A stretch of DNA of 64,000 bases, from NCBI RefSeq assembly GCF_030551875.1, contig NZ_JAUOZU010000005.1, positions 124,001-188,000 on the forward strand, written 5' to 3'. Source of the stretch: Fluviirhizobium alvei. GTDB taxonomy: Bacteria; Pseudomonadota; Alphaproteobacteria; Rhizobiales; Rhizobiaceae. A model generated the notes under the pieces. The model saw nothing but the letters and a program-made list of their open reading frames with translations, was not told the DNA's origin and did not search any database. Each line of letters begins with the position of its first letter. Positions within the stretch are counted from its first letter, which is position 1. The position numbers and the translations under genes were made by a program. This document shows positions 1 to 8,174 of this stretch, in pieces.

Positions 1-756
1 GTGCGCCGGGCTGCTGAAATCCTGCATCTCGAACCCTATCTTCAGCGTAAGCCGAAAGCACTCTCGGGCGGCCAGCGCCAGCGTGTCGCCATCGGTCGCG
101 CCATCGTGCGCAATCCCAAGATCTTCCTGTTCGACGAGCCGCTCTCCAATCTCGACGCGGAACTGAGGGTGCGCATGCGGCTCGAAATCGCCAAGCTGCA
201 TGCGACCATCGGCGCCACGATGGTCTATGTCACCCATGACCAGGTGGAAGCCATGACGCTTGCCAGCCGCATTGTCGTGCTGCGGGCCGGCCATGTCGAA
301 CAGGTCGGCGCGCCGATGGAACTTTACGCCAATCCCGACAATCTTTTCGTGGCCGGCTTCATCGGCTCGCCGAAAATGAACTTCGTGCCCGCTACACTTG
401 TCGGTCGCGGGGCCAATGGCAGCGCGCTCGTCTCCATCCCCTCGCTCGGCATCGCCGAGATGGCGATAGCGCCACGCAATGGCGCAGCCGATCTTCCGGC
501 CGGGATCCTGGTCGGCATCCGCCCCGAGCATTTCCGTTCGGACAATGCTGCGGGCACCACCATTCCGGTCTCGCTGCGCTGCGATGTCACCGAACAGCTC
601 GGCAATGTCTCCTACCTCTATTCCCAGCGCGACGGCGACGACAGCCTGATTGCCGAATGGCGCCGCCCGGACCGGCCCCAGGCAGGCAGCCGCGTCTCTC
701 TCTGGATCGACCCGTCCGACTGCCTCCTCTTCGATCCCACCGGCCCCCGGCTCTGA
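1..756 (+). CDS. Sugar-type ABC transporter ATP-binding protein (MalK/UgpC family), 5' truncated
   Basis: C-terminal 251 residues of an importer ATPase; the frame is open at base 1, so the gene starts outside the window. The ABC signature LSGGQRQR (about residues 21-28), Walker B FLFDEP and the H-loop VTHDQ are present, followed by the regulatory TOBE-type C-terminal domain (FIGSPKMNF onward) typical of carbohydrate importers of the MalK/UgpC class. Walker A lies upstream of the window. It energises uptake of a sugar or glycerol-phosphate-like solute at the inner membrane. It is probably the last gene of its operon, since the DNA downstream changes character. The substrate cannot be read from this part. 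Confidence 0.9.
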   Translation: MRRAAEILHLEPYLQRKPKALSGGQRQRVAIGRAIVRNPKIFLFDEPLSNLDAELRVRMRLEIAKLHATIGATMVYVTHDQVEAMTLASRIVVLRAGHVEQVGAPMELYANPDNLFVAGFIGSPKMNFVPATLVGRGANGSALVSIPSLGIAEMAIAPRNGAADLPAGILVGIRPEHFRSDNAAGTTIPVSLRCDVTEQLGNVSYLYSQRDGDDSLIAEWRRPDRPQAGSRVSLWIDPSDCLLFDPTGPRL

Positions 757-1010
757 AACCGGCGTTTCTGACTTTCGAACCGCGCATCTGTGAGGGGGCG
801 ACCAGCTCTTCAATTCATAGTAAGCGATGCGGCGCTGACACGCATGTTGGCTGGCTGGTGGGCCGATGGAATTTCATCCTCCAGACTGGGTGTGTTGCGC
901 CTGCACATTGGATTTCGGGGCAAAAACAGCTGAACTTGATCAAGTTCTGGAGCTGGGCTACGAACGCGTTCGCTGCTTCGATCGTGAATGTCAGTTCCGT
1001 GGGGTCCCAG

Positions 1011-1502
1011 ATGAGCGTTGTCGACTATTTGGCGGATCATCAATTGCCGCTATATGGAAGCTCCATTTCAGAGGCGGACGGGAAGCAGCTCTTGTCTAAG
1101 CTTCACCAGGGAATAGCCCTGGAAACCTATGTTGCTCTACTTCAATCGTTTCCGCTGTGTGGCGTCTCGTTCGCGCTCTCGGAAGACCACGACTTGTCGG
1201 GGTTTGGTGCTGAAGTTCAGATGATGAATACAACCCAGATGTTGAGTGAGGCATTCGACGCTTACCCCGGGATCGTCGTAACAAAGTTGGGATACATCCC
1301 AGTTGGCATGTGCTTGTTAGGGTCAGGCGATTACTATTATCTGAATGCCAAGGCTGGTGATCCAAGCAACCCTCCTTTAGTACGTGTTCCTCACGATGCC
1401 ATGACATCGGCAACAACTTACGCTGAAGAGCAGATTGAGGTTGTATGTTGCTCGTTTACAGACTTTCTTGGAGCGGCCACGATAGATGCGCCCGCTGCCT
1501 GA
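1011..1502 (+). CDS. SUKH (SMI1/KNR4)-like protein, possible orphan immunity protein
   Basis: A 163-residue soluble protein. The second half carries a SUKH-like pattern: a GYIPVG turn, then GSGDYYYL, PPLVRVPHDA and a final SFTDFL helix. SUKH proteins often act as immunity partners of polymorphic or contact-dependent nuclease toxins; no toxin gene is visible here. I chose the ATG at 1011 because homology-like sequence begins there, but the frame stays open upstream to 657, so the start is uncertain and the ribosome site is weak. Base composition is less GC-biased than the flanking genes, which suggests acquisition. Function is inferred from fold pattern only. Confidence 0.55.
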   Translation: MSVVDYLADHQLPLYGSSISEADGKQLLSKLHQGIALETYVALLQSFPLCGVSFALSEDHDLSGFGAEVQMMNTTQMLSEAFDAYPGIVVTKLGYIPVGMCLLGSGDYYYLNAKAGDPSNPPLVRVPHDAMTSATTYAEEQIEVVCCSFTDFLGAATIDAPAA

Positions 1503-1590
1503 TTGCCAGTGATCCAGTTTGGTCGGCAGCGACATTCAGGCACGTTTATACCACCGAATAATCCTACGGGAACAGTTCCTCGATCCGACA

Positions 1591-1770
1591 CTACTCTTTG
1601 CCGTTGTCGAGAGTGGTGCGCATGGCGGGCGGATAGGTCTGCGGTTCGATGGCGTTGGGTGTACCCATTTCGATCCACGCCTCCGTGAAGATGGCGACAA
1701 TCGAACATACATTGCCTGCTCCACCGTAAGCCTGGCGCGTCGCGAACCGGATGCACGTCAACCGGCACCA
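1591..1770 (-). pseudogene. Decayed gene fragment, unidentified
   Basis: The 308-bp gap 1503-1810 has no convincing intact gene. On the minus strand one frame, closed by TAG at 1591-1593, reads like the C-terminus of a real protein (it contains GAGNVCSIVAIFTEAWIEMG and ends LDNGKE) but has no credible start or ribosome site before it runs into the 3' end of the acyl-CoA dehydrogenase gene. I read it as a remnant stranded beside the SUKH-like gene. The family is not recognised and the limits are approximate. Confidence 0.3.
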
Positions 1771-1810
1771 TGGAATGATACCGGTTGGAGAGGACGGTCG
1801 GTCGGGATCA

Positions 1811-3052
1811 TCATTCCGTATAGAGATATTTGAGCGACTGGCCGAGGTTCTTGCCGCGCTCCTTCAACTCCATCTTGCCGATCGAGCGCAGATGTACCTC
1901 ATCGGGTCCGTCGATCAGCCGCAGGGCGCGACCCCAGGTGAAGATGTCGCCGAGCGGTGTGTCGGGGCTGAGCCCCATGGCGCCGAAGGCCTGGATGGCG
2001 CGATCGGTAACCTCGCACTGCATCTGCGGGATCAGCGTCTTGATCATCGAGATTTCCTTGCGCGCGGAGCGTGCGCCGCCCTGATCGATCATCCAGGCGG
2101 TTTTCAGAACCAGAAGACGGGCCTGTTCGATGGCAACGCGCGAACGGGCGATCCATTCGAGGATCGTATCGCGCTCGGCCAGATGGCGGCCGAAGGTCTT
2201 GCGTTCCTGCACCCGGTCGCACATCAGATCGAAGGCCACTTCGGTCTGGCCGATCGAGCGCATGCAATGGTGGATGCGGCCCGGCCCCAGGCGCGCCTGC
2301 GCCATCATGAACCCGTCGCCTTCCGTACCCAGCAGGTTTTCGGCCGGAACGCGGACATTTTCAAACCGCACTTCGCAATGGCCCTCGGGCGAGAAGTGGT
2401 TGAGAATGTTGATGTTGCGCACAATGGTCACGCCCGGCGTATCGCGCGGCACCAGAACCATGCTCTGCTGCCGATGCGGCTCGGCGTCCGGATCGGTCTT
2501 GCCCATAACGATCATGATTTTGCAGTTCGGATGCGCCGCGTTGGTGATGAACCACTTGCGGCCGTTGATGACATAGTCATCGCCATCGCGACGGATGCTG
2601 GTCTGGATATTGGTGGCATCCGAGGAAGCCACGTCAGGCTCGGTCATGCAGAAGGCGGAGCGGATCTCGCCGGCCAGAAGCGGTTTCAGCCAGGCCTCGT
2701 ATTGCGCCGGCGTGGCAAACATGTGCAGAAGCTCCATGTTGCCGGTGTCAGGCGCATTGCAGTTGAAGACTTCCGACGACCAGAAGACCCGCCCCATAAT
2801 TTCGGCGAGCGGCGCATAATCGAGGTTGCTCAGGCCCTGACCGGGCTCGTCCTCGCGCAAGGACGGCAGAAACAGGTTCCAGAGCCCTTGCGATTTGGCA
2901 AGCGCCTTGAGATCCTCCATGAAGGAGACCGGATACTGGCCAGCCTTGACTTCCTTGTGCCAGAGCCGATCCCGGGGGATCACATGCTCCTCCATGAACT
3001 CCGTCAATTGCTGCCTCAGCGCATTGCAACGATCCGAGTATCCAAATTCCAT
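1811..3052 (-). CDS. Acyl-CoA dehydrogenase, ACAD10/ACAD11-like
   Basis: 413-residue FAD flavoprotein, full length for the family. Signatures include FCMTEPDVASSDATNI (about 150-165), the substrate-loop segment RLGPGRIHHCMR (about 255-266) and the C-terminal GPDEVHL. The first two are almost word-for-word the dehydrogenase part of eukaryotic ACAD11, which with a fused kinase handles 4-hydroxyacyl-CoA through a 4-phospho intermediate. It is the last gene of the leftward operon that begins near 12.5 kb. The matching APH-type kinase is encoded separately at 13379-14413 in the divergent arm. A good ribosome site (AGAGGATG) precedes the ATG. The phospho-acyl role is inferred from this pairing; an ordinary acyl-CoA oxidation role remains possible. 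Confidence 0.9.
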   Translation of the reverse strand: MEFGYSDRCNALRQQLTEFMEEHVIPRDRLWHKEVKAGQYPVSFMEDLKALAKSQGLWNLFLPSLREDEPGQGLSNLDYAPLAEIMGRVFWSSEVFNCNAPDTGNMELLHMFATPAQYEAWLKPLLAGEIRSAFCMTEPDVASSDATNIQTSIRRDGDDYVINGRKWFITNAAHPNCKIMIVMGKTDPDAEPHRQQSMVLVPRDTPGVTIVRNINILNHFSPEGHCEVRFENVRVPAENLLGTEGDGFMMAQARLGPGRIHHCMRSIGQTEVAFDLMCDRVQERKTFGRHLAERDTILEWIARSRVAIEQARLLVLKTAWMIDQGGARSARKEISMIKTLIPQMQCEVTDRAIQAFGAMGLSPDTPLGDIFTWGRALRLIDGPDEVHLRSIGKMELKERGKNLGQSLKYLYTE

Positions 3053-3081
3053 CCGAACATCCTCTTCTCTCTGAAAGGTTC

Positions 3082-3876
3082 CTACATTGCGGTCAGGCCG
3101 CCATCGATTCCGAGCGCCTGTCCTGTCATGAAACTGTTGCGTGGATCGGCCGCGAACCGCACCGCGATCGAAATCTCGTCCGGTTCGGCAAGGCGCCGCA
3201 TGGGAACGCCCTGGGCCAGCCCCTCGGTATCGGGATGTGCCTGCCCGGCCGTGATTGCAGCGAGCATGGGCGTGCGCACGAATGAGGGGCAGACGGCATT
3301 GATGCGAATGCCGCGACGGGCATATTCCAGTGCGCTCGATCGTGTGAGCCCGATCACCGCATGTTTCGACGCCGCATAAACCGCAAGATTCGGCGCCCCG
3401 ACCAGACCCGCGACCGATGCCATATTGACGATGGCACTGTGCTGCCCGGTGTGGGAAAAGGCCTCGCTCATCACCCGGAGTTCATGCCGCATGGCATGGA
3501 TGACGCCGAGAACATTGACCGCAAGGATCCGTTCGGCCTCCTCCGGCCCGGTGTCGGCAAGCCGCGTAAAGGAAGAGGCAATGCCGGCATTGTTGACGGC
3601 AATATCCAGCCTGCCGAAGGTCGCGAGCGCCGTCGCAACCATGGCTTCCGCGGTGGCCTCGCGCGTGACGTCGCCGACTGAGATCGCAACCGCCGCCCCC
3701 ATAGACTGGAGTTCGCCGGCAAGCGCTTCCAGTGCTCCACCATCCCGATCGGACATAAGCAGGCTCGCGCCCTCTTCGGCGAAATCGCTGGCGATCTTGC
3801 GCCCGAGGCCACCCACAGCACCGGTGATCAGGACAACCTTGCCCGCAAACCGGGCCTCATCATTCTCACGTGTCAC
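3082..3876 (-). CDS. SDR-family NAD(P)-dependent oxidoreductase
   Basis: 264-residue classical short-chain dehydrogenase. The N-terminal cofactor loop TGAVGGLGRKIA (TGxxxGxG, about 19-30), NNAG, catalytic Ser in NMASVAG, the YAASK active-site Tyr/Lys pair and the PSFVRTPM segment are all present. The start is GTG at 3876 and overlaps the CoA ligase stop by 11 bases, so the two are translationally coupled. By analogy with LvaD of levulinate catabolism it could interconvert a 4-oxo and a 4-hydroxy acyl-CoA; that is inference from the neighbourhood. Confidence 0.9.
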   Translation of the reverse strand: MTRENDEARFAGKVVLITGAVGGLGRKIASDFAEEGASLLMSDRDGGALEALAGELQSMGAAVAISVGDVTREATAEAMVATALATFGRLDIAVNNAGIASSFTRLADTGPEEAERILAVNVLGVIHAMRHELRVMSEAFSHTGQHSAIVNMASVAGLVGAPNLAVYAASKHAVIGLTRSSALEYARRGIRINAVCPSFVRTPMLAAITAGQAHPDTEGLAQGVPMRRLAEPDEISIAVRFAADPRNSFMTGQALGIDGGLTAM

Positions 3877-5485
3877 GCATGGCCTCCTGTCGCAGCAGGG
3901 TCTTCACCAGTTTGCCGTTCACGTTCCGCGGCAGCGGTTCGCTACGGATCGTGAACCGGTCCGGCACCTTGTAGTCGGCCACGCGAGCCGCCAGGAAAGC
4001 CCGCAGATCGTCAGCTGTGACCGCTCCATTACCATCGCCGGCAACAACGAACATATGGCCGCGCTCGCCCAAAACCGCACAGGGATAGGGAACCAGGGCG
4101 GCTTCCCGCACACCCTTCATTTCCATCAGCAGATTTTCGATCTCCGCACTGAAGATCTTGTAGCCGCCGCGATTGATCATATCCTTCTTGCGGTCGTGAA
4201 TGCGGATGAAGCCGTCCGCGTCGCGGCTCGCGACATCGCCGGATTTCCAGTAGCCCTGCTCGAAGGATGCGGCATCTGCCTCGGGATTTTGCCAATAGCC
4301 CGGCACCACCATCGGGCCCTTGATCCAGAGTTCTCCCTGCTCACCCTCGCCAACATCGCGACCCTCTTCGTCAACGATCCGCAACTCGCCGCAGGGCACG
4401 GCACGACCGACGCTGTCGTTTGAAACCGATGTGCCGAGCGGAACCAGCGTCGTGGGTGACGTTGTCTCGGTGGCACCATAGGCGTTGTGAAGGCTGAGCC
4501 GCGGCAGCATGTCGGCCATGCCTTGCTTGATCGCTTCCGGCATCGGCGCGCCGCCAAAGGCGCCGATGCGCCAATCCGGCAGCATGCCGGCCTTGAGCGC
4601 CTGCCGATGCAGCAGAAGCGCATACATGGCCGGGACCATGATCGTGTAGGTCATGGCATGTTCTGTGGCCAGTTCGACGAAGCGGGTCGTCTCGAAATGC
4701 GGCATCATGATCAGCGTGCCGGCACAGCCGAACATGACCAGGATCTGCGCGCCCAGTCCCGTCACATGCGTGCAGGGCACCGCCAGAACCGTGGCTTCGC
4801 CTTCTGCGAGCTCGAAGACCATCTGGTAATGCAGGACGCTGTGCACCATGCCGAGATGCGTGATCTTGGCCCCTTTCGGCCGGCCCGTCGTGCCCGATGT
4901 GTACATCAGAACGGCACAGGCGTCCTCATCGATCGCGGGCGCCCCGAAGGGGCGAGCATCCTTGCCGGTTGCCAGAAAGGCCGCATAGTTCGTGCCGCCT
5001 TCGACCTCGACGCCAACCCCGATGCGGAGCCCGAGCGAGGGAACCTCGATCTGATCAGGTTGTTCTGCCGCGGTTTCCGCGTCGCAGAGCACGGCGCTGA
5101 CGCCGGCATCGCGATAGAGCCCGCCCAGTTCGGCCCGGCGATGGCGGTGGCCGACCGGCATGGCGATGAAGCCGGCCTTGAAACATGCGACGAGACCGAC
5201 AACGAACTCGATCCGGTTTCCGGTGTTGAGCGCAATCCGGTCACCGGCTTGAAGGCCTGCCGCACGCAAGGCGGAAGCAAACTGCTCCGCCTCCCGATCG
5301 AGCGCGGCATAGGTCAGCGCCCGGTCAACGTCGCGAACCGCTTCGCGATCCGGGGCGGACCGCACCGCCGCATCGAAAATGGCGCGCATGTTTTGAGGCC
5401 GTGGGGACAGGCAAAGAAGCGATCTGTCGCCGAAATGGGTTTCCCGTTGCAAGGCGACTTCGCCTGGCGCGATACCGGCCATCAT
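3866..5485 (-). CDS. Acyl-CoA synthetase (class I adenylate-forming)
   Basis: 539 residues. It contains the AMP/phosphate-binding loop MYTSGTTGRPKGAK (about 200), the A5 motif YGATETTSP, the A7/A8 region SGDVASRDADGFIRIHDRKKD and the C-terminal catalytic lysine region PRNVNGKLVK. It activates a carboxylic acid to its CoA thioester in the cytosol. I chose the ATG at 5485 (second ATG at 5482) because GGGAAGGAG lies just upstream; an in-frame ATG at 5524 lacks this. Position in the operon suggests it activates the acid delivered by the transporter, before the SDR, kinase and dehydrogenase act. The precise acid is unknown. Confidence 0.9.
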   Translation of the reverse strand: MMAGIAPGEVALQRETHFGDRSLLCLSPRPQNMRAIFDAAVRSAPDREAVRDVDRALTYAALDREAEQFASALRAAGLQAGDRIALNTGNRIEFVVGLVACFKAGFIAMPVGHRHRRAELGGLYRDAGVSAVLCDAETAAEQPDQIEVPSLGLRIGVGVEVEGGTNYAAFLATGKDARPFGAPAIDEDACAVLMYTSGTTGRPKGAKITHLGMVHSVLHYQMVFELAEGEATVLAVPCTHVTGLGAQILVMFGCAGTLIMMPHFETTRFVELATEHAMTYTIMVPAMYALLLHRQALKAGMLPDWRIGAFGGAPMPEAIKQGMADMLPRLSLHNAYGATETTSPTTLVPLGTSVSNDSVGRAVPCGELRIVDEEGRDVGEGEQGELWIKGPMVVPGYWQNPEADAASFEQGYWKSGDVASRDADGFIRIHDRKKDMINRGGYKIFSAEIENLLMEMKGVREAALVPYPCAVLGERGHMFVVAGDGNGAVTADDLRAFLAARVADYKVPDRFTIRSEPLPRNVNGKLVKTLLRQEAMRDT

Positions 5486-5569
5486 ATGCTCCTTCCCGCA
5501 TTGCCCGTCGGGCGCCGGTGGCACCGGCGCTCCCTCCCCGACCGTCGATTTTCTTCCATGCCAACGGTG

Positions 5570-7078
5570 TCAGTGAACGGCGGCAAAGATGATCTTCTCT
5601 TCGCTGGCATCCTTGGCTTCGAACTCCTCCACAATCTGGCCCTGCCGCGCGACAAGGATGCGGTCTGACAGGGTGAGGATTTCCGGCAGGTAGGACGACA
5701 CGACGACAACCGCGATGCCCTCGTCTGCCAGCTGTTCGATGAATTCATGGATTTCGCGGATGGCCCCGACATCCACCCCGCGCGTCGGCTCGTCAAAGAT
5801 GACCAGCTTCGGCTTCTTGGTCAGCGATTTGGCGATGACGACCTTCTGCTGATTGCCGCCCGAAAGCTCGATGACCTTGGCATCGCTGCTGATCGCGCGG
5901 ATATTCAGCCGCTTGATCCAGTGCTCGGCCAGCGTCCGGGCGCTGCGGTAATCGATGATGTTCCACATGCTGCGGTTGGCGACGGTGTCGCCCACCTGGA
6001 TGTTCTGGCCGATCGTCATCGTTTCGAAGAAACCCTCGATCTTGCGGTCTTCGGTGACATAGACGATGCCATCCGCAACCGCAGGTCCCGGCACGCGATA
6101 GCGAACCGGCCTGCCGTCGAGATAGATGTTGCCGCCATGGAACAGGTCGCGTTTGTAAATGCCCGCCACCACCTTCATCATTTCGGTACGGCCAGAGCCG
6201 ATCAGACCGAAAACGCCCGTCACCTGCCCGGCAAAGAGCGAGAAGGACGCGTTGCGAACGGCGACACCCATGGAGATGTTTTCGACACTGAGGGAACGTT
6301 CGCCCGCCGGACGTTGCCGCACCTCGCGCTTGTCGAGATTGGCATAGGCGGACTCCGACAGGTCGCGGCCAATCATGGCCTTGACGATGCGGCTGCGATC
6401 AAACTCGGCGCAGGGGCCGCCATCGACGATGCGCCCGTCGCGCAGGACGGTGATCGAGTCCGATAGGCTGAGTGCTTCCTCAAGCGCATGCGAGATGAAG
6501 ATCACCGACACGCCACTTTTCTTCAGGCGTCGCACCAGGCTGAAGAAATGGTGTTTCTCCTCCGGCGTGAGCGTGGCAGTCGGTTCGTCGAAGATGATCA
6601 CCCGCGCCTTGTGGTGAACGGCGCGCGCAATCTCCACCATCTGGCGCTGGGCGGCACCGAGTTCGGAGACATAGTGCGTCGGGTTGACGTGGAAATTCAG
6701 CGACTGGAGGAACTGCTGGGCCGCAATATTGAGCTTGCGCAGGCCGTTGAACAGTTTCTCGTCGCCGAGATAGATATTCTGGGCAACCGACATGGTCGGC
6801 ACCAGGCTGTTTTCCTGATAGACCATGGCAATGCCCTGCGAGAGCGCCTCGGCAGGCGAACGGAACGTCACCTCCTTGCCATCCAGAAGCAGCGTGCCCG
6901 AGGAAAGCTGGTAGACGCCCGCCATCACCTTGGTCATGGTGGACTTTCCGGCCCCGTTCTCGCCGAGCAACGAGTGGATCTCGCCCGCCATGAGACGGAA
7001 GTTGATGTCCTCGTTGGCCACGGCACCGTGGAACTCTTTCCGGCCGCCACGGATTTCGATGATCGGTGTCTTGCTCAT
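5570..7078 (-). CDS. Ribose-type ABC transporter ATP-binding protein (RbsA/MglA family)
   Basis: 502 residues with two tandem ABC domains, as in RbsA. The first half has Walker A GENGAGKST, signature LGAAQRQMVEIAR and Walker B IIFDEPTATL; the second has the degenerate Walker A FGLIGSGRTE, signature LSGGNQQKV and Walker B IFDEPTRGVDVG. Start is the ATG at 7078; the frame upstream of it is not protein-like. It pairs with the two permeases and the binding protein encoded upstream to form a CUT2-type importer. The stop of the preceding propeller gene lies one base before this start region, so coupling is likely. Confidence 0.92.
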   Translation of the reverse strand: MSKTPIIEIRGGRKEFHGAVANEDINFRLMAGEIHSLLGENGAGKSTMTKVMAGVYQLSSGTLLLDGKEVTFRSPAEALSQGIAMVYQENSLVPTMSVAQNIYLGDEKLFNGLRKLNIAAQQFLQSLNFHVNPTHYVSELGAAQRQMVEIARAVHHKARVIIFDEPTATLTPEEKHHFFSLVRRLKKSGVSVIFISHALEEALSLSDSITVLRDGRIVDGGPCAEFDRSRIVKAMIGRDLSESAYANLDKREVRQRPAGERSLSVENISMGVAVRNASFSLFAGQVTGVFGLIGSGRTEMMKVVAGIYKRDLFHGGNIYLDGRPVRYRVPGPAVADGIVYVTEDRKIEGFFETMTIGQNIQVGDTVANRSMWNIIDYRSARTLAEHWIKRLNIRAISSDAKVIELSGGNQQKVVIAKSLTKKPKLVIFDEPTRGVDVGAIREIHEFIEQLADEGIAVVVVSSYLPEILTLSDRILVARQGQIVEEFEAKDASEEKIIFAAVH

Positions 7079-7079
7079 G

Positions 7080-8174
7080 TCAGATCTCCGCTTCCGGTAA
7101 GGCCAGAACGACGCCATCGCCTTTGGCGCCGATCCACAGATGCGGTTCGCCGCCAAGATCGGCTGTCGCAACGCTCGTGATCCCGTGCACGCGACCGTTC
7201 GCGCGGCTATGCAGGCTCGAACGCGGCCGCAAGTCCTGATCGAGGCGAACGACCAGCCCGTAGGACAGGCTCGGCGCCCAGGGCTTGAGGACGCCCATCT
7301 GCTTGACACCGCCCCCTTGCAGCACTTCGCGGAAATCACCGCCCGAACGGAGCTTCGGCGCCACCCAGAACTCTTCCGGCACGGTCGCCAGCATGCGTTG
7401 GAGATATTCCTTTTCGGCCAGGGTGAACTCGACGAGCTGATTGCGGGGCGCAAAGATGCTCAGCCAATAGCCGCCGCCCTTTGCCGGAACGATCCGCGAC
7501 GGATAGCCCGGCAACCGACGAAGTGGCGTCGGTTTGGGGGCCGCGCCCGGCTGTTGCGGATCGACCAGCACCAGGCGATGCAGCCAGCTCTCGGAAACGA
7601 TCAGTTTGCCATCCGGGCCGACCGCCAAGCCGTAGGGCCAGGCAAGGTCCCGGGCCAGTTCCACCGGGGTCGCAGCACCCGCTGTCCAGATGAGCACCCG
7701 CCCGGTCGTACCATGGCTCATAAGATCGCGGCTCCAATGGGCCGGTGTGTTCTTCGGCGAGCCGCTGGCGATCGCCAGACGACCATCCTGCAGGAAGAGC
7801 AGTGCCGTCGGACAGGACACATCGATCCGGGCAAGCTGTTCGCCACCGGGCGAGGAAAAGACAAGAACGCGCCCGTCGTCGAGACCAACGGCGAGACGTC
7901 CGTCCGGCGCCACCGCCAGAGCCGAGATGGCATTGTCGAACTTGGTGACGGTTTCGGAGATCGTCCCCGTAAGCCGCAGAAGCTTTGCGCCAGAGCTGGC
8001 AAGGAGCCCATCTGCGGTGGCGGTCAGATTGTCGACCGCATCGATACGATGGAGCGCCTCGCAGCCATCGAGCCGCTCGTTTGCCTTCAGCGGGCCGTCC
8101 ATGACGGGCACGAAAATGCTGGCATCCCCGCGTCCGAAGACATGATCGGCGTAACGTCGGATGGCACCAATCAT
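7080..8174 (-). CDS. SMP-30/strictosidine-synthase-like beta-propeller protein
   Basis: About 364 residues, no signal peptide, so probably cytoplasmic. Repeated blade motifs are visible (ALAVAPDGRLAVG, GLAVGPDGKLIVSES) and the family hallmark LPGYPSRIVPAKGGGYWLS (about 235-255), matching strictosidine-synthase/gluconolactonase-type propellers. Such proteins often hydrolyse lactones with a metal ion; the exact reaction is not shown here. I chose the ATG at 8174, which overlaps the stop of the permease-propeller fusion in an ATGA. It is a second, divergent copy of the propeller domain fused to that permease. Location between permease and ATPase genes argues for a role tied to the imported compound. 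Confidence 0.8.
   Translation of the reverse strand: MIGAIRRYADHVFGRGDASIFVPVMDGPLKANERLDGCEALHRIDAVDNLTATADGLLASSGAKLLRLTGTISETVTKFDNAISALAVAPDGRLAVGLDDGRVLVFSSPGGEQLARIDVSCPTALLFLQDGRLAIASGSPKNTPAHWSRDLMSHGTTGRVLIWTAGAATPVELARDLAWPYGLAVGPDGKLIVSESWLHRLVLVDPQQPGAAPKPTPLRRLPGYPSRIVPAKGGGYWLSIFAPRNQLVEFTLAEKEYLQRMLATVPEEFWVAPKLRSGGDFREVLQGGGVKQMGVLKPWAPSLSYGLVVRLDQDLRPRSSLHSRANGRVHGITSVATADLGGEPHLWIGAKGDGVVLALPEAEI

Noticed and set aside
866-1099. 77-codon plus-strand frame before the SUKH-like gene
   Set aside because: Contains several Cys but no recognisable zinc pattern and overlaps the SUKH-like gene; likely chance.
1751-3379. 542-codon plus-strand frame
   Set aside because: Antisense to the acyl-CoA dehydrogenase, whose motifs are unmistakable.
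3866-5485. Reading the CoA ligase as a specific o-succinylbenzoate or 4-coumarate ligase
   Set aside because: Only general family motifs are visible; context points to a different, unnamed acid.
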